From: Alligator mississippiensis
Lineage: Eukaryota; Chordata; Crocodylia; Alligatoridae
Length of the DNA: 64,000 nucleotides
NCBI RefSeq assembly: GCF_030867095.1
Contig: NC_081826.1
Location: 58,496,001-58,560,000 of the forward strand
Reading direction: 5' to 3'
Shown: one piece after another, positions 10,800 through 21,130 of the stretch
Position numbering within the stretch: position 1 is the first letter of the stretch
Layout: each line of letters opens with the position of its first letter
The notes under the pieces: model-generated
The model's input: only the letters and a program-made list of their open reading frames with translations
Databases searched by the model: none
Told to the model about the DNA's origin: nothing
Position numbers and translations under genes: made by a program

Positions 10800-11015
10800 C
10801 TCTCCTATTATTATTATTTGGGTTACAGCAATACTATCCCCACAAAATGTGAGGCCCCACTGTGCTAGGTATTGTATAAACACACTGACAGAATATCTGC
10901 ACTCTTCAACAGCCTTCAAGCTAAATAGATGGCACAGCAGGTGGGAGGAAAAATGAAGTTCAGAGAGGTGAAGTGACTAGCCCAAGGTTACATAGCAGTT
11001 CAGAGACAGGGCTGT
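10800..11015 (+). repeat. MIR/L2-like ancient SINE fragment
   Basis: The block GTGCTAGGTATTGTATAAAC is followed after about 110 bp by GAAGTGACTAGCCCAAGGTT and CATAGCAG. This order matches the conserved core of MIR-type SINEs found across amniotes. The copy is diverged. Confidence 0.6.
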
Positions 11016-11584
11016 AAAGTGACTCCAATCACCCTGATTACCAAGCTTTTACAAAGCATGCAAAATTATCTTATTTTCTGAGCAAGAGAAAACTAAGAAA
11101 GCCACTGAGCCTTGTCTGTTGTTTCTTATCTTATTCCATTATCTTTGTTTCTTCTTGTATTTTATAGAACCTGAAAGTTTGCACATCTTCACTTGTAAAG
11201 AAATTGATTAAAACTTTGGTTTGAAACCATATAAACATCATCTTCTAATTATTCTGTTTAATTCTTGCCACATTAACTAGTCACAGCTGTTTCTCCTGGC
11301 TCCGCAGTTATTCCTTCTGAACTTGTGGTCCTCTTTGGAGATGCTGAACCCTTTCTGGAAGGCAATTGAATTTTTCATTTATCATGTTTCTCTCCAAGAA
11401 AATGTAACTGTTGATAAGTATCAGACAATTTTCCTGCCTTTTGTACACCACATGTTCCTACTCTTTGCTTTAAAATTATATGTTTTTCTAAACCAAAAGA
11501 AACTTGATTTCATGAAGAATAATGCAGATTCAAACAGCCTGATCCAAGTTAAAAGCTGACAAAGATTAGACAGAATGCAGTAAT

Positions 11585-11765
11585 AATAAGGAAACTTGCC
11601 CTATTATAGCACCTTCCAGATCAGAATCTCAAAATATTTTACAAACATTAATTAATTAAGCCTTCTTCTTCTGAGTCAGGAAAGCAATAGTTGCTTATTT
11701 TAAAGATACAGAGACTGAGACACAAAATGTCTAAAGATCATCTGTAACTACAGGTGCCCAGTATG
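11585..11765 (+). repeat. Ancient L2/MIR-like interspersed repeat
   Basis: TAGCACCTTCCAGATCAG, then TTTTACAAACATTAATTAAT and a diverged GAGACTGAGACACAAAATGT segment, recall a common old amniote repeat whose consensus has the same order of blocks. The family name is uncertain. Confidence 0.45.
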
Positions 11766-11877
11766 TCTGAAAAATCAGTCCATACAGCAATTTAGCAATA
11801 CAGCTGGAAATAAATACCAATTCCTTCAAAACCTTAACTTTCTGTTTGAGCTCCAAAACATCTTTTCTTTTGATGAG

Positions 11878-12788
11878 TGTAACAGGACTAGGCCAAGGTT
11901 ACCATGATGCCCCATGGTGGCCCAAAATCTACTGCCCTGCACTTGCTCTAGGTACCCTCCCTTTACACTTTCCTGCCATGCCTTATAATAGTTGATTTTT
12001 CAAAGGGAAGCTGCCCTAGGGTCCTAGAGTATACCTTTCTCCTACCTTTTCTAGAAGCTCCCCTCCCAGACCCCAGCAGCCCAAATTAAATTCTTTGCTA
12101 GATGGCACCTCCCAACTTATACATGCCCCAGGGTACCCATTGCCTTAAGTGCTATTTGCAGCCTCTGATCTCCCCTATAGCTGTGCCCATAACTAAAAGA
12201 TTTTTCTCAATACCACTCGATCCTTTGTAGAGGCCTCAGCTTTTTAAGCTTCAGCTTCTCTTTTCTATACTGTAAGCTTTTAGCACAGGCCTACTGGTTC
12301 AGGTCCAGCCCTATTGGTCAACAACGTCTCAAGCCTCTGGCCCTTGTGTCTCTTTTCCTGGGCCCCTGGCCCCAGGATATGTCCTCCTGGGATGCTGGTC
12401 CTCATCCCTGGCCTCTGGTCTCTGCTCTTATAGACTGATCTTGCTCCTCCTGGGCTATGGGTCCATGACTCTGGTTGTCCCCAACCTGGGCTATGAATTC
12501 ACCCCTCCTTGGCTATAGGTTCCTGACCCTGATTCTCATTCCTCTCAGGCTGCAGGTCCCTGACCCTGGTTTTCACCCTGCTTGGACACTGGACTTCTAG
12601 CCCTGTCTCTGCTACTCTTGAAATTTGAGCCCCACCCCTGGGCTGGGACCTCCATCTTCTCAGTAATCCCAAACCACTGGTCTGACTACAACCCAGAGCC
12701 AGCCCCTCCAGGCTATAACACAAAGCTGTTCCCACACTGGGTCTCAGCATACCCCTAGCTCTCATTTGTGTCCCCCTGTAAGCTCCCA
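11878..12788 (+). repeat. Possible LTR left part with internal short tandem repeats
   Basis: The stretch begins TGTAACAGG, as does the better-defined solo LTR at 25703, and shares a diverged TTCCTGCCA(T/C)(G/A)CCTT block about 90 bp in. Between about 12450 and 12600 a unit containing GGTCCCTGACCCTGGTT recurs two to three times, partly at about 37 bp spacing. A MITE follows immediately at 12789. No convincing target duplication was found, so the LTR call is weak. Confidence 0.35.
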
Positions 12789-13538
12789 GGCTAGAGACAG
12801 ACATTCAAAAAGCCTAAGCCTGAATTGATTCAATCTTTGCAGGTTAGTCTAACCTGGCTAGGCTAAATCATTTTGTAACTGCACAGACATCCCAGACATG
12901 CAGGCACATGCCTGCAGTGGCTCAGGCTAGAAGTTGGGGGACACTAGAGCAGCCCTCCCTTCCCTTCCACAGTACTCAGCTGAGGTGGGTGCAGCCAGGC
13001 CCCAGAAGGACAGTCTGCAGGGAATTGATAACAGTGTTTACCACCCCTAACTCAGTGTTTATCACCCCATTAAGAAAACAGAGGGATGTTACCAGCTACC
13101 TGTTGATTATGCCTGTTGACTTAGCATGGACCATAGTCAGCATGTGGTCTTCTAGCTAATACTTCTCCACAAGCCAGAGGGGAGGGGGGAATTCCTGCTT
13201 AGCAGGGAGTGGTGGGGAGGGGTGAGCAGCCCAGTCTCTGCTGGAGCTGCAGCCAGGGAAGCAGAGGGGAGGGGCCAGCTCTGATGTGGAGCAGAGAGCC
13301 CCTCCTAGCCCAGAGAGCATGCCAAGATACTGGGGAAGTCTGGTATATCTTAACTGAGCAAGGGGTCTGCGACAGACATTGCATAAACCAGTTTGACTCA
13401 AATCAGTTAAGTCTGATACTACATTCAACCATGTTCATCTCAAACTGGTTTCAGCCATTTTAAAACAGGTTTATGTGCACTGAACATCTGTTCTGTTACA
13501 GGTTTAAACCAGTTTATGTGCAATGTCTGTCCCTAGCC
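12789..13538 (+). mobile_element. MITE of the GGCTAGGGACAG family, copy 1
   Basis: The left end GGCTAGAGACAGACATT and the right end AATGTCTGTCCCTAGCC form near-perfect 17-bp terminal inverted repeats. The right half carries several AAACCAGTTT-type inverted motifs shared with the copies at 17389 and 23121. There is no transposase frame. A 3-bp duplication is possible but not clear. It may correspond to one of the crocodilian MITE families, which I could not check. Confidence 0.75.
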
Positions 13539-14034
13539 TCAGAGTTTTATTGGTAGTTCCCAGGCAGCTCAGCAGCCTTCTTGCTAGGAGCACCTTCCCC
13601 TGCAGCTTGCAGGGCCAGACCAACTGCCTGCTCCCCTGCACTGGCTTTATGCACTTCCTAAGCCCTTTTCTATCTGAGCATGTGACCCTGCAGCTCCCCA
13701 CAGGTGTTCCCTTCCTGTCTGATGACCTGCCTGCTTTCTCAGCTAGGACTTAGCTCAGCAGTCTGCAGCTTGCCACCTGCCCATTTGCCAGCAGCCATCC
13801 CACTATTAGCCAGCTGGCCTGGTTGCCTGCTCTCCTACAGCCAGCCTATTCTGGCCAGTAGTCTTTTGATTGGCTGCAGGTGTTCCCCTCTTCCTAATGC
13901 AGCTCCCTGCCTAGGTGGCAGGGATTCCTGGCTGCCTGCCCCCTCGAAGGTGGCCTCTCTATTCAGTTGCCCTGGGTCCTAACTGCAGCATTCTCTCCCC
14001 TTAATGTGACAGGAGCCCCAGGCTCCCTGTCACA
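13539..14034 (+). repeat. Possible LTR right part
   Basis: A C/T-rich segment after the MITE contains a TTGATTGGCTGCAGG block and ends CTCCCTGTCACA, an LTR-like terminus. It could be the remainder of the putative LTR starting at 11878, split by the MITE. No supporting duplication was found. Confidence 0.3.
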
Positions 14035-15606
14035 GTGAAACACTGTCAACTCAGAAACAGTCTTTCCGAAACAATGTGGTGGCTATTTTCTAGTTATCAT
14101 AGCAATCTAGAAGATAGCTAATATAACAACCAAAAGAGACTATTAATTAAAGAAACTATTAATATTGTAGCTTGTTTGCTTCATCTTTCACTAACAAGAG
14201 GCATGATGAAACACTAGCTAGGAAACAAGATTATTATTTCAAATTTCACAAGGTAGAAGCAACTGAATACAGTCTACAGAATAAGTTGTGGGCACAAAGT
14301 TTTACATCATCTTTTTTTCCCAAATAGCCTAAGGGCATTGCCTAATCTGAACATATCACATGAAAATGAAATATATTAAAAGAAAATTCAGTCACATACT
14401 ATGATCCTTTCTGTTAGATTAATTTAATTCTTTTTAATTAGCCAGTATAAAAGTTTATGGTTAATCAGCTCTTTCCTCCCTGCAGTCAAAGAGAGGTAAT
14501 TGTTCCCAGATTATCTAGTATCTGTTGTTGCTTGATAGTCTACTATCAAGTTGTCGGAAAGGAAACAAACCCTGTTGAAGTCACCCTAGCATGTCAAAAA
14601 AACCCTAGAATTATAATATCAGAATAATTTAAAATAAATAAATAGCTGCTGAAAAGGTCACAGATCAGTGAGAAAGAAGAAACAAAATATAGGTCTTATA
14701 TTTACAGGAAAAGAAAGCCTAAGGAACTGGCAGATTAGCAAACATGTCCTTCACATACAATTGCTGCAACAAATAGTCACGCGAAGTGTGATGTTCAAAA
14801 ATGTCTCCATGTTCTGGTACCACAATCAAGGCAACTCTCAATGAAGTGTGTGTTCCTAAGTAGTTTTGAAAATCTGTTAGTCATTTTAAAAGCACCAGTG
14901 GAAAAATAGAGTGAAGATAACACATGCTCACAAAAATGCTCCAAAGTAAAGTAACTGAAAGAAATTGTTGTATATCTTTACTTTGGTAAGAAATCTGATA
15001 AATGTCAAATAACATTCTGATGTGGGCAAATAGAGAGGTTATTAGAGTGTGGATGTTAGGTTGACTGAGTAAAGTGAGTTCATGCTGTCACAAAAAACAT
15101 GCAGATATTCTGAGTTGTGTTAAGGCTAAAATATTACATCTAAAATGAACAAGGCAACTATCCCTTCCTACCGAGTAAAAAACACAAAGGCCTCAGTTTA
15201 ATGACTGTGTTCAGACAAAACTGTGGGTCAGGGACCAGGACTGTGGATTTACTATATATGGATTTACATGGACACACAAATTTATATTAGCATGCAATAG
15301 AGTGGAAAATTAGGCTCTATGTCTTTGTGTTCAAAAAGGGAGTGATAGTGCAACCTAAATATAAATAATCAACCAACCAAATGAAAATGCTATTAGGAAT
15401 AAGAAAATGCTTGTAAAGATATCTCTTAGGATGAAATGTTAAGACAAGTGAGCACATTACCTCTAGAAAAACGTAGTATGAAGACAGATATAACTGGTCA
15501 GATTTTCCTGACAAACTCCAGTGGATTTTGTGAATTTACATGAATGTAACCAATGAAAGAGATTGGCACAACTATGGACCAGAGAGGTGACATTTTTAAA
15601 CCCCTT
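14035..15606. other. AT-rich non-coding stretch, nothing recognised
   Basis: No ORF with a family signature, no repeat I can name and no RNA gene were seen in this AT-rich interval. Confidence 0.5.
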
Positions 15607-15738
15607 GGGCATATTTAGACGAAACGCTAACTACACAGTAGCCTAATAACACTACACAGCAGGATGCCAGAAAAACCCTTTCTAATATGCTACTGAGCAG
15701 TAGTATTAGGCTACTGCACAGTTAACATCAATAACCGA
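15607..15738 (+). mobile_element. MITE fragment truncated by a Gypsy element
   Basis: The stretch begins GGGCATATTTAGACG. An inverted repeat pairs GCTAACTACACAGTAGCCTA (15626 on) with TAGGCTACTGCACAGTTAAC (15706 on). The matching outer right terminus is absent, and integrase-coding sequence starts at once. Confidence 0.55.
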
Positions 15739-15740
15739 GA

Positions 15741-16157
15741 TACCCGCAGTCTAATGGGCCTGTGGAAAATGGTGTTAAGATAATAAAGAGATTATTAAAG
15801 AAAGCCAGTGATTCAGGTGGTGATCCATATTTAGCAATTCTGAATTTCAGATCAGCTCCTCTAGCACATGGCCTGTCACCTGCTGAGATTTTATTTAACA
15901 GAAAGTTGAGAAATAGATTATCCAGTTTAACAGCAACAAATTGTAGGATGGACACTGACTTGCCCCGATATAAGCAAAAGGCCAAAGCTAAACACAAATT
16001 GTACTATGACCAAGGGCCCTGGGCATTGCAGGCACTAAAGCTCAATAATGCAGTTCATATTTATAATGCTGAAAGCTGGGAACAAAAAGTCTGGATTATT
16101 CATAAGGTTGTTCCACAATCTTATGACATATTGACTCATGATGGACAATCTTTTTGA
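15741..16157 (+). pseudogene. Gypsy integrase C-terminal fragment
   Basis: About 138 codons remain open, from Tyr-Pro-Gln-Ser-Asn-Gly to a TGA. The family normally has a zinc-binding HHCC domain and a DDE core upstream, all missing here apart from the core's final helix, whose catalytic Glu may be the one in PVENGVK. Downstream a Tyr-Lys-x-Lys-Ala-Lys basic stretch and a KVWIIHKVVPQSYDI block match the expected C-terminal domain position. Confidence 0.8.
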
Positions 16158-16471
16158 CATAACAGGAGACACTTGCAACACATTCCTGAACAAGGGGAGG
16201 AGAATAGGAGGAGTGGACAGCTGGAAACTACACATGGGCAGACTCAGGAAAGTTGCTCAGTGGAGATGACAGAAGCACTGCAAGAATAGACACCCACTTC
16301 AGTCACTGAAGAGGCTGATGCAGCACCACAGAGATCAAACAGATTATGCTGAGCACCAGAGATACCTACTGAACAATGTGAATGTTAGTGTTATAATCTA
16401 ATTTCTTTATCAAAAAATGGTTTATTAAAGTTGTGCTATAGTTAGAAAGCTAGATGTTTAAAAAGGGGACA

Positions 16472-16630
16472 TGTGGGAAAGTACACTTTCTTCTTTAAGA
16501 GAACTGACTGAGTTCAGCTGAGGAAGCAAAGCTGTTGGTTGTTATAAAGAGTTGTCTGCAACCATTCCTAGAGTCTTTCATGAAGATAATAAACCATATT
16601 TGTTTTTATAAAGAAGGTATATTCTTAACA
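16472..16630 (+). repeat. 3' LTR of the Gypsy fragment
   Basis: The LTR starts TGTGGGAAAG directly after a polypurine tract and ends ATTCTTAACA. An AATAAA-type signal (GATAATAAACC) lies near 16586. No 5' partner LTR is present in the window. Confidence 0.7.
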
Positions 16631-17388
16631 GCACTCATCATTACACTCACAGTGCCCCTTGCCCCCCATCTGTCTCCAGAGATCAGGCAGGAGCACAGAT
16701 TCCAGGAATCAGTTCTGCCCCCAGTCTGACTGTGTAGGAGACAACTGTGTCCTAGACCCTGGGGCTGCCCCTCACTTTGAGCTGAGTATTTGGACCCGTT
16801 ATGGGCCAGCCTCAACCTATCACACATTTAATTTAAGGGGTGATACAAACGAGCCACAAAGATGGTACACATTATATGTGGAATAACTTTGTGGGTCATT
16901 TACTATATTATCACATCATAAATTGACTTGAATGTGCAGCCAAATAACAGGTTAATCGTGTCTTTAATGTAATGTATATGCCAGGGGCCATGTGTATCTA
17001 CTAAAATCGATGGAGCAACCCTAGTTTACACTGGCTGAGGATATGGTTCACAGTTTGTGTAGGTGCAAATGGATTTAATCTGAATTAGTCATAAGCAAAA
17101 TTTGAAAAGAAAATGAACATGAAAACTGATGAGAGAGACAAAAGCAATGTGGAGCAGGCTGGTGACGGGTGAAAGAAATAAGTAAAATATGCAGCTATGA
17201 GAAAATGAAACAATGAAGGAAACCAAGAAGGGGAAGGAACAAAAGTAGAATAGGATATATAGGAGTGAGAAGACCTGGGAAGAAAATGAAATACAACAGC
17301 AGCTTTGAAAACAAAAGAGAAGAAATAAAGGACTGGAAAAAGAGGCAAGTAAAACCATATACAGAATAGGAGAGGAAAGCAACTATAA
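16631..17388. other. Non-coding; purine-rich tract at 17090-17385
   Basis: No gene was recognised. About 300 bp (17090-17385) is strongly purine-rich on the plus strand (runs such as GAAAGAAATAAGTAAAA). This creates long pyrimidine-coded minus-strand frames that I regard as low-complexity artefacts. Confidence 0.6.
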
Positions 17389-17610
17389 GGCTAGGGACAG
17401 ATGTTACACATAAACCGATTTAAGTGATCAGAAACTGGTTTAAACCTGTAACAGAACAGAAGTTCAGTGCACATAAACCAGTTTCAAAATGCCTGAAACT
17501 GGTTTAAGATAAACCTGATTGAATGTAGTATTAGACTTAACTGATTTGGACCAAACCAGCTTGTGGAACTTGTGTCCCAGACCCCTTCCTAGTTTAAGTT
17601 AAATAAGTGT
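17389..17610 (-). mobile_element. MITE of the GGCTAGGGACAG family, copy 2
   Basis: GGCTAGGGACAGATGTTACA followed by TAAACC and AAACTGGTTT motifs is the reverse complement of the right end of copy 1. The GC-rich interior continues to about 17880, but the opposite terminus was not found, so the right limit is uncertain. Confidence 0.65.
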
Positions 17611-17889
17611 CCTCCAGCATCCCATCATGCTTTTCAGCCCTAGCCTGGGCTGGGCTGGGCTGTCTGCTCCAGAGAGCAGGACTGGCCCTCCCCATCTCCT
17701 CCCTAGCCAGAGCTCCAGCTGGCTTAGGAGGAGGTAGAGACTGCAGGCACAGCAGCATCTGCCTGGCTTCCCCCTCCCCCACCACCACTTGCTGCTCAAG
17801 CAAGGATCCCCCCCTCTCCCACAGCACAGACCCCAGTGGCACAGGCCCCAGACAGCATCTGGTCATGGTCACACCACCCCCATGCTAGC

Positions 17890-19079
17890 TAATGCTGAGA
17901 GGTGTCTATGTGTGAATCTCCAATTTCACTGGAACAAAGGCAGACAGAAAGTTGTCCACATAGGGCTTTTTGGAATTAAACAGCAGGTCAGCTGGTAATG
18001 TCCCTCTGTTCTCCCTTAAAAATGCTTTTTAAGAAAAGCTTGAACTAATGAGGGAGGGGCTTTTTTGTTTTCTTGATGGCCTAATAAGCTTTGTGTTCTG
18101 ATAAGCTCCCTGCTGGCTGCTGGCTTGCTTCAAAAGCCACAATCTGACAGTGTAAGAGAGGGGACAGAAAGAGATGCGAGAAGCAACCTGGTTTGCAGTG
18201 CATGGGACCTATGAGTGCCATCAGTTTGCTGTACAAGGCTGACAAAAGTTTACAGCATAAATGTTTACAGGCATGTGAATCTAAGCCATATCTATGTGGT
18301 AAGCCTGCCCTGTGCAGGAAAGGCACCCTCAAGCCCAGGGCTTCTACTAAATTAATTAACATTGCTTAGTGCCAAGGACAATTAGCTTGCCCCATGCTAA
18401 TTAGCCTCCTGCAGCACTATATGAATATGGCTTAAGCATGCTATTGCAAATGCTGCTGTAGGGCTTTATAAGTTTACCATGAAGGCATGGCCAAAGTTTC
18501 TTAAAAGAAGCTAAATTCTAGCCCCCTTGATTCTGAATGCCATCCACAGAAGGCAGGAATGAATACACTGTATTATGCATTGCGGTTGACTAACTGTCTC
18601 ATATCCAGTCAGCATATAGATATCAACAGAGCCAATACTGAAGGAAGGAAGGAAGAAATAGTCAACCTCCAGCCTCCTGCTTTTGCACAATATCAAGCTC
18701 TCTAATCCCAGACCTCATGAATGGAACACCAGCCCCATGTATATACCACACAAGCCTGAAAATGTGTGAAGTGAGGGAAATAATATGAGAATCAAATACA
18801 AGGAGGTGGAATGTGGCAGAGAAGTACCAGTAAAATAAAGAGGTCATCCTCAGCTAATGGAAAGCATCATATATCCTCTGAATTTGGACTATTGGAAGCA
18901 AATAAAAGAGTAAACTATTGTAACCTAATAAAGCTGAAGCACAGAGGGCTCCAGTCAACCCAAGAGGTCAGATAGATAAAATATGGAATCAAAATCAGTT
19001 CTTGAATATTCCATATTATAAATCTCATCAAATTGACACAGTGACCTACACAAATTACAAAGTATATATGCTTAAGACT
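17890..19079. other. Non-coding stretch, nothing recognised
   Basis: No gene, RNA or named repeat was recognised. Open frames are short on both strands. Confidence 0.5.
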
Positions 19080-19980
19080 AATATGACCAACTTTCCCCGG
19101 GGGGGGCAGGAGCGGGCACTTGCATGACCTGTCCAGTCTGGCCATGGCCTGGGGGCACAGGGGTCAAGGGGTGCTGCCTGACCCCTCTGTGTCCTCCCTG
19201 ACACCTGAGCGGCCTCGAGGATGCTCCCACACCAGCGTGCCTGGGCTCAGCAGCTAGGGGGACATGTGGGGACCCTACAGGGGGGTGCGGGACATGCAGA
19301 GACACCCCCCTGCTCCCTCTCCCCCAAGGCAGCCCAAGCCCGACTGGTGGGGCTCCCTCCCTCCCCCGGGCTCGCAACTCACCGCCCCCAGGATGACGTC
19401 TGTGGGTGTGGGGAGATGTGGGGAGGTGGGAGCAGTGCCAGCTTCCCGCCCTGTCAGCCACAGCCACAGCAGCAGTGTCAGCAGCATCTCCCATGGGCCC
19501 AGCCACAGCATCTCTCCAAGCCGTCATTTGCATCCCCCACGCCCACCCGCCTGCCCGCTGCACCACAACCTGCTCCAGCCCACACAGCCAGTGGGAACCG
19601 GCACAGGGCGGGGCTGGCATGCAAATGAGGAAGGGAGGGGCAGGGCTAGGAAGGGAAACTCTGCAATGAGGGGGAGGGGAGAAGCTGGCATGCAAATGAG
19701 TAAGGGAGGGGTGGGGCTAGGAAGGGGCACCGTGAAATGAGGGGGGAGGGGAGGAGCCACACCACATTGGCATCCCTATGTTGCTGACATGGTGCATGTG
19801 GGAGACTTGTCCCTTCCCCAGCCTTTCAGCAGCCATTAGGAAGTTGCTGAGGGGCTGGGGGAGGGACAAGGGGTGGGAATGAAAGTAAACAGTGTTTACT
19901 TTCATTTCCCACTGCAGCACCTCGGGCCTCAGAAAACAGCATGGTGGCCTGAGGGCCACATGTTGGACAAGCCTGCTAAA
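19080..19980. repeat. GC-rich segment, possible hAT relic with a 71-bp tandem duplication
   Basis: This 0.9-kb GC-rich block is abrupt against AT-rich flanks. A unit beginning CTGGCATGCAAATGAG at 19614 recurs at 19685 (period 71 bp). A 13-bp perfect hairpin with arms AATGAAAGTAAAC and GTTTACTTTCATT lies at 19878-19906. The right end GGCCACATGTTGGACAAGCC resembles termini of hAT/Charlie-type elements, but no matching left end was found. The overlapping long frames on both strands look like GC-composition artefacts. Confidence 0.4.
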
Positions 19981-20117
19981 GAGGGAATGAAAGAATGTGA
20001 GCAAAGGAACAGGGAACACTAATGTGATAGTCTCAGTACTCAGTCTGGGAACCCAACTCTTTCTCCACCAGTGGGGAGGTTATCAGGATAAATAACCTCC
20101 TACCACTTCCTCTACAG

Positions 20118-21122
20118 CAGGGGTGGGCAAAATATGGCCCACAGGCCAGATACAGCCCATTAGGCCATTCTATCCAGCCTGCAGGACCCCTAAAAAATGT
20201 AGAAAATCAACATTTATCTGCCCTTGGTTCCTGTCAAAAATGACAGGAACGAAGGGCAGTAGCACCCAGGGGAAGCTCAGCAGGCTCCTACAACAGCAGG
20301 GCCTGCCTGGCCCCACCCACCAGCCGGAAGCCCCAGCCAGGGCTTCTGGCCTGGGACCACATGGCTGCTGTGCACCAGAACTGCAGGTAAGGTGGGGGAA
20401 GGGCGAGGGAGGAACCTGGGCAGGGAAGGAGCGCGGGGAAAAGTGGCCTGGGGAAAAGCTGAGTGCCGGGTGGGGGAAAGCAGCCCCTCACCCACCCAGT
20501 GCCTGGTGCCCCACACTGCAGCTGCTCACAGCCTACCTGGGGCTGCCTGTGCCTCCTCCAGACAGCCCCACGTGGTCTGTGAGTGCCTGCAGCAGGGAGC
20601 GCTGGCCATGGGGTGGGCAAGAGGCCACTTTTCCCTGTGCTCAGCACCAGCTTCTTCCCTGTCGGCAAGCAGGGAGTTGGGGCTGTGCGCTGCCCCCCAC
20701 CTGTACCCTGGGGCTAGGGGGCACTGGAAGTGAGCAGGTGTGGGAGCCAGCAGGAGCACAGGGCCTGCACCAGTGTCCCAGGGCCAGTGCTGCTGGGGCC
20801 CAGAGCAGGGTGGCAGGAGCGCAGTGTTCCAGCCAGCAGGGGCTCTATGGAGTTGATCCAGCTCCCCACTCTCCCTGCTGGTGCAGCCCAGCCCAGCTGC
20901 ACAGACCCCTGCCAGCCTGTGCCCTGCTTTGGGCCCCACTGATGCTGGCCCTGGGACATTGGTCCCAAGACATTGGGACACTGGTCCCAAGATGTTGACC
21001 AGGGGGCAGGGCACCCGTCAAGGGGTGGGGCACCTGTCAAGGGGCGGGCTACCCATGCAGCCCTTGACAGCTTGCCAAAACTGGGTAAGCAGCCCTCTGC
21101 TCAAAATAATTGCCTGCCCCTG
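20118..21122. mobile_element. Non-autonomous hAT DNA transposon (1,005 bp)
   Basis: The terminal inverted repeats read CAGGGGTGGGCAA on the left and TTGCCTGCCCCTG on the right. The flanking 8-mers CTCTACAG (20110-20117) and CTCTACTG (21123-21130) form an 8-bp target duplication with one change, diagnostic of hAT elements. The interior is GC-rich with short tandem motifs (CCCAAGACATTGGGACACTGG-like near 20965; GGGCACC(C/T)GTCAAGGGG near 21008). It encodes no transposase. A 291-codon frame inside shows no domain and is not called a gene. Confidence 0.85.
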
Positions 21123-21130
21123 CTCTACTG

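Larger units (their letters stand above)
15739..16630 (+). mobile_element. Ty3/Gypsy retrotransposon 3' end: integrase C-terminus plus LTR
   Basis: A 5'-truncated LTR retrotransposon. Coding sequence from 15741 enters at the integrase core motif YPQSNGPVENGVK and runs to LSPAEILFNRKLRNRL. A Lys-rich linker and a GPY/F-like C-terminal segment follow, up to a stop at about 16157, with similar sequence readable beyond. A purine tract AAAAAGGGGACA (about 16460-16471) abuts a 159-bp LTR at 16472-16630 with TG...CA ends. The integrase would insert the element's DNA into the chromosome. This fragment is not mobile. Confidence 0.82.

Noticed and set aside
17085-17382. Phe/Ser-rich minus frames of 87 and 97 codons
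   Set aside because: Products of a purine-rich low-complexity tract.
19078-19695. 205-codon minus frame and overlapping plus frames
   Set aside because: Overlapping frames on both strands in a GC-rich block with low-complexity Pro/Gly/Ala content.
20123-20998. 291-codon plus-strand frame in the hAT element
   Set aside because: GC-rich composition opens frames on both strands here, and no domain, start context or transposase motif is seen.
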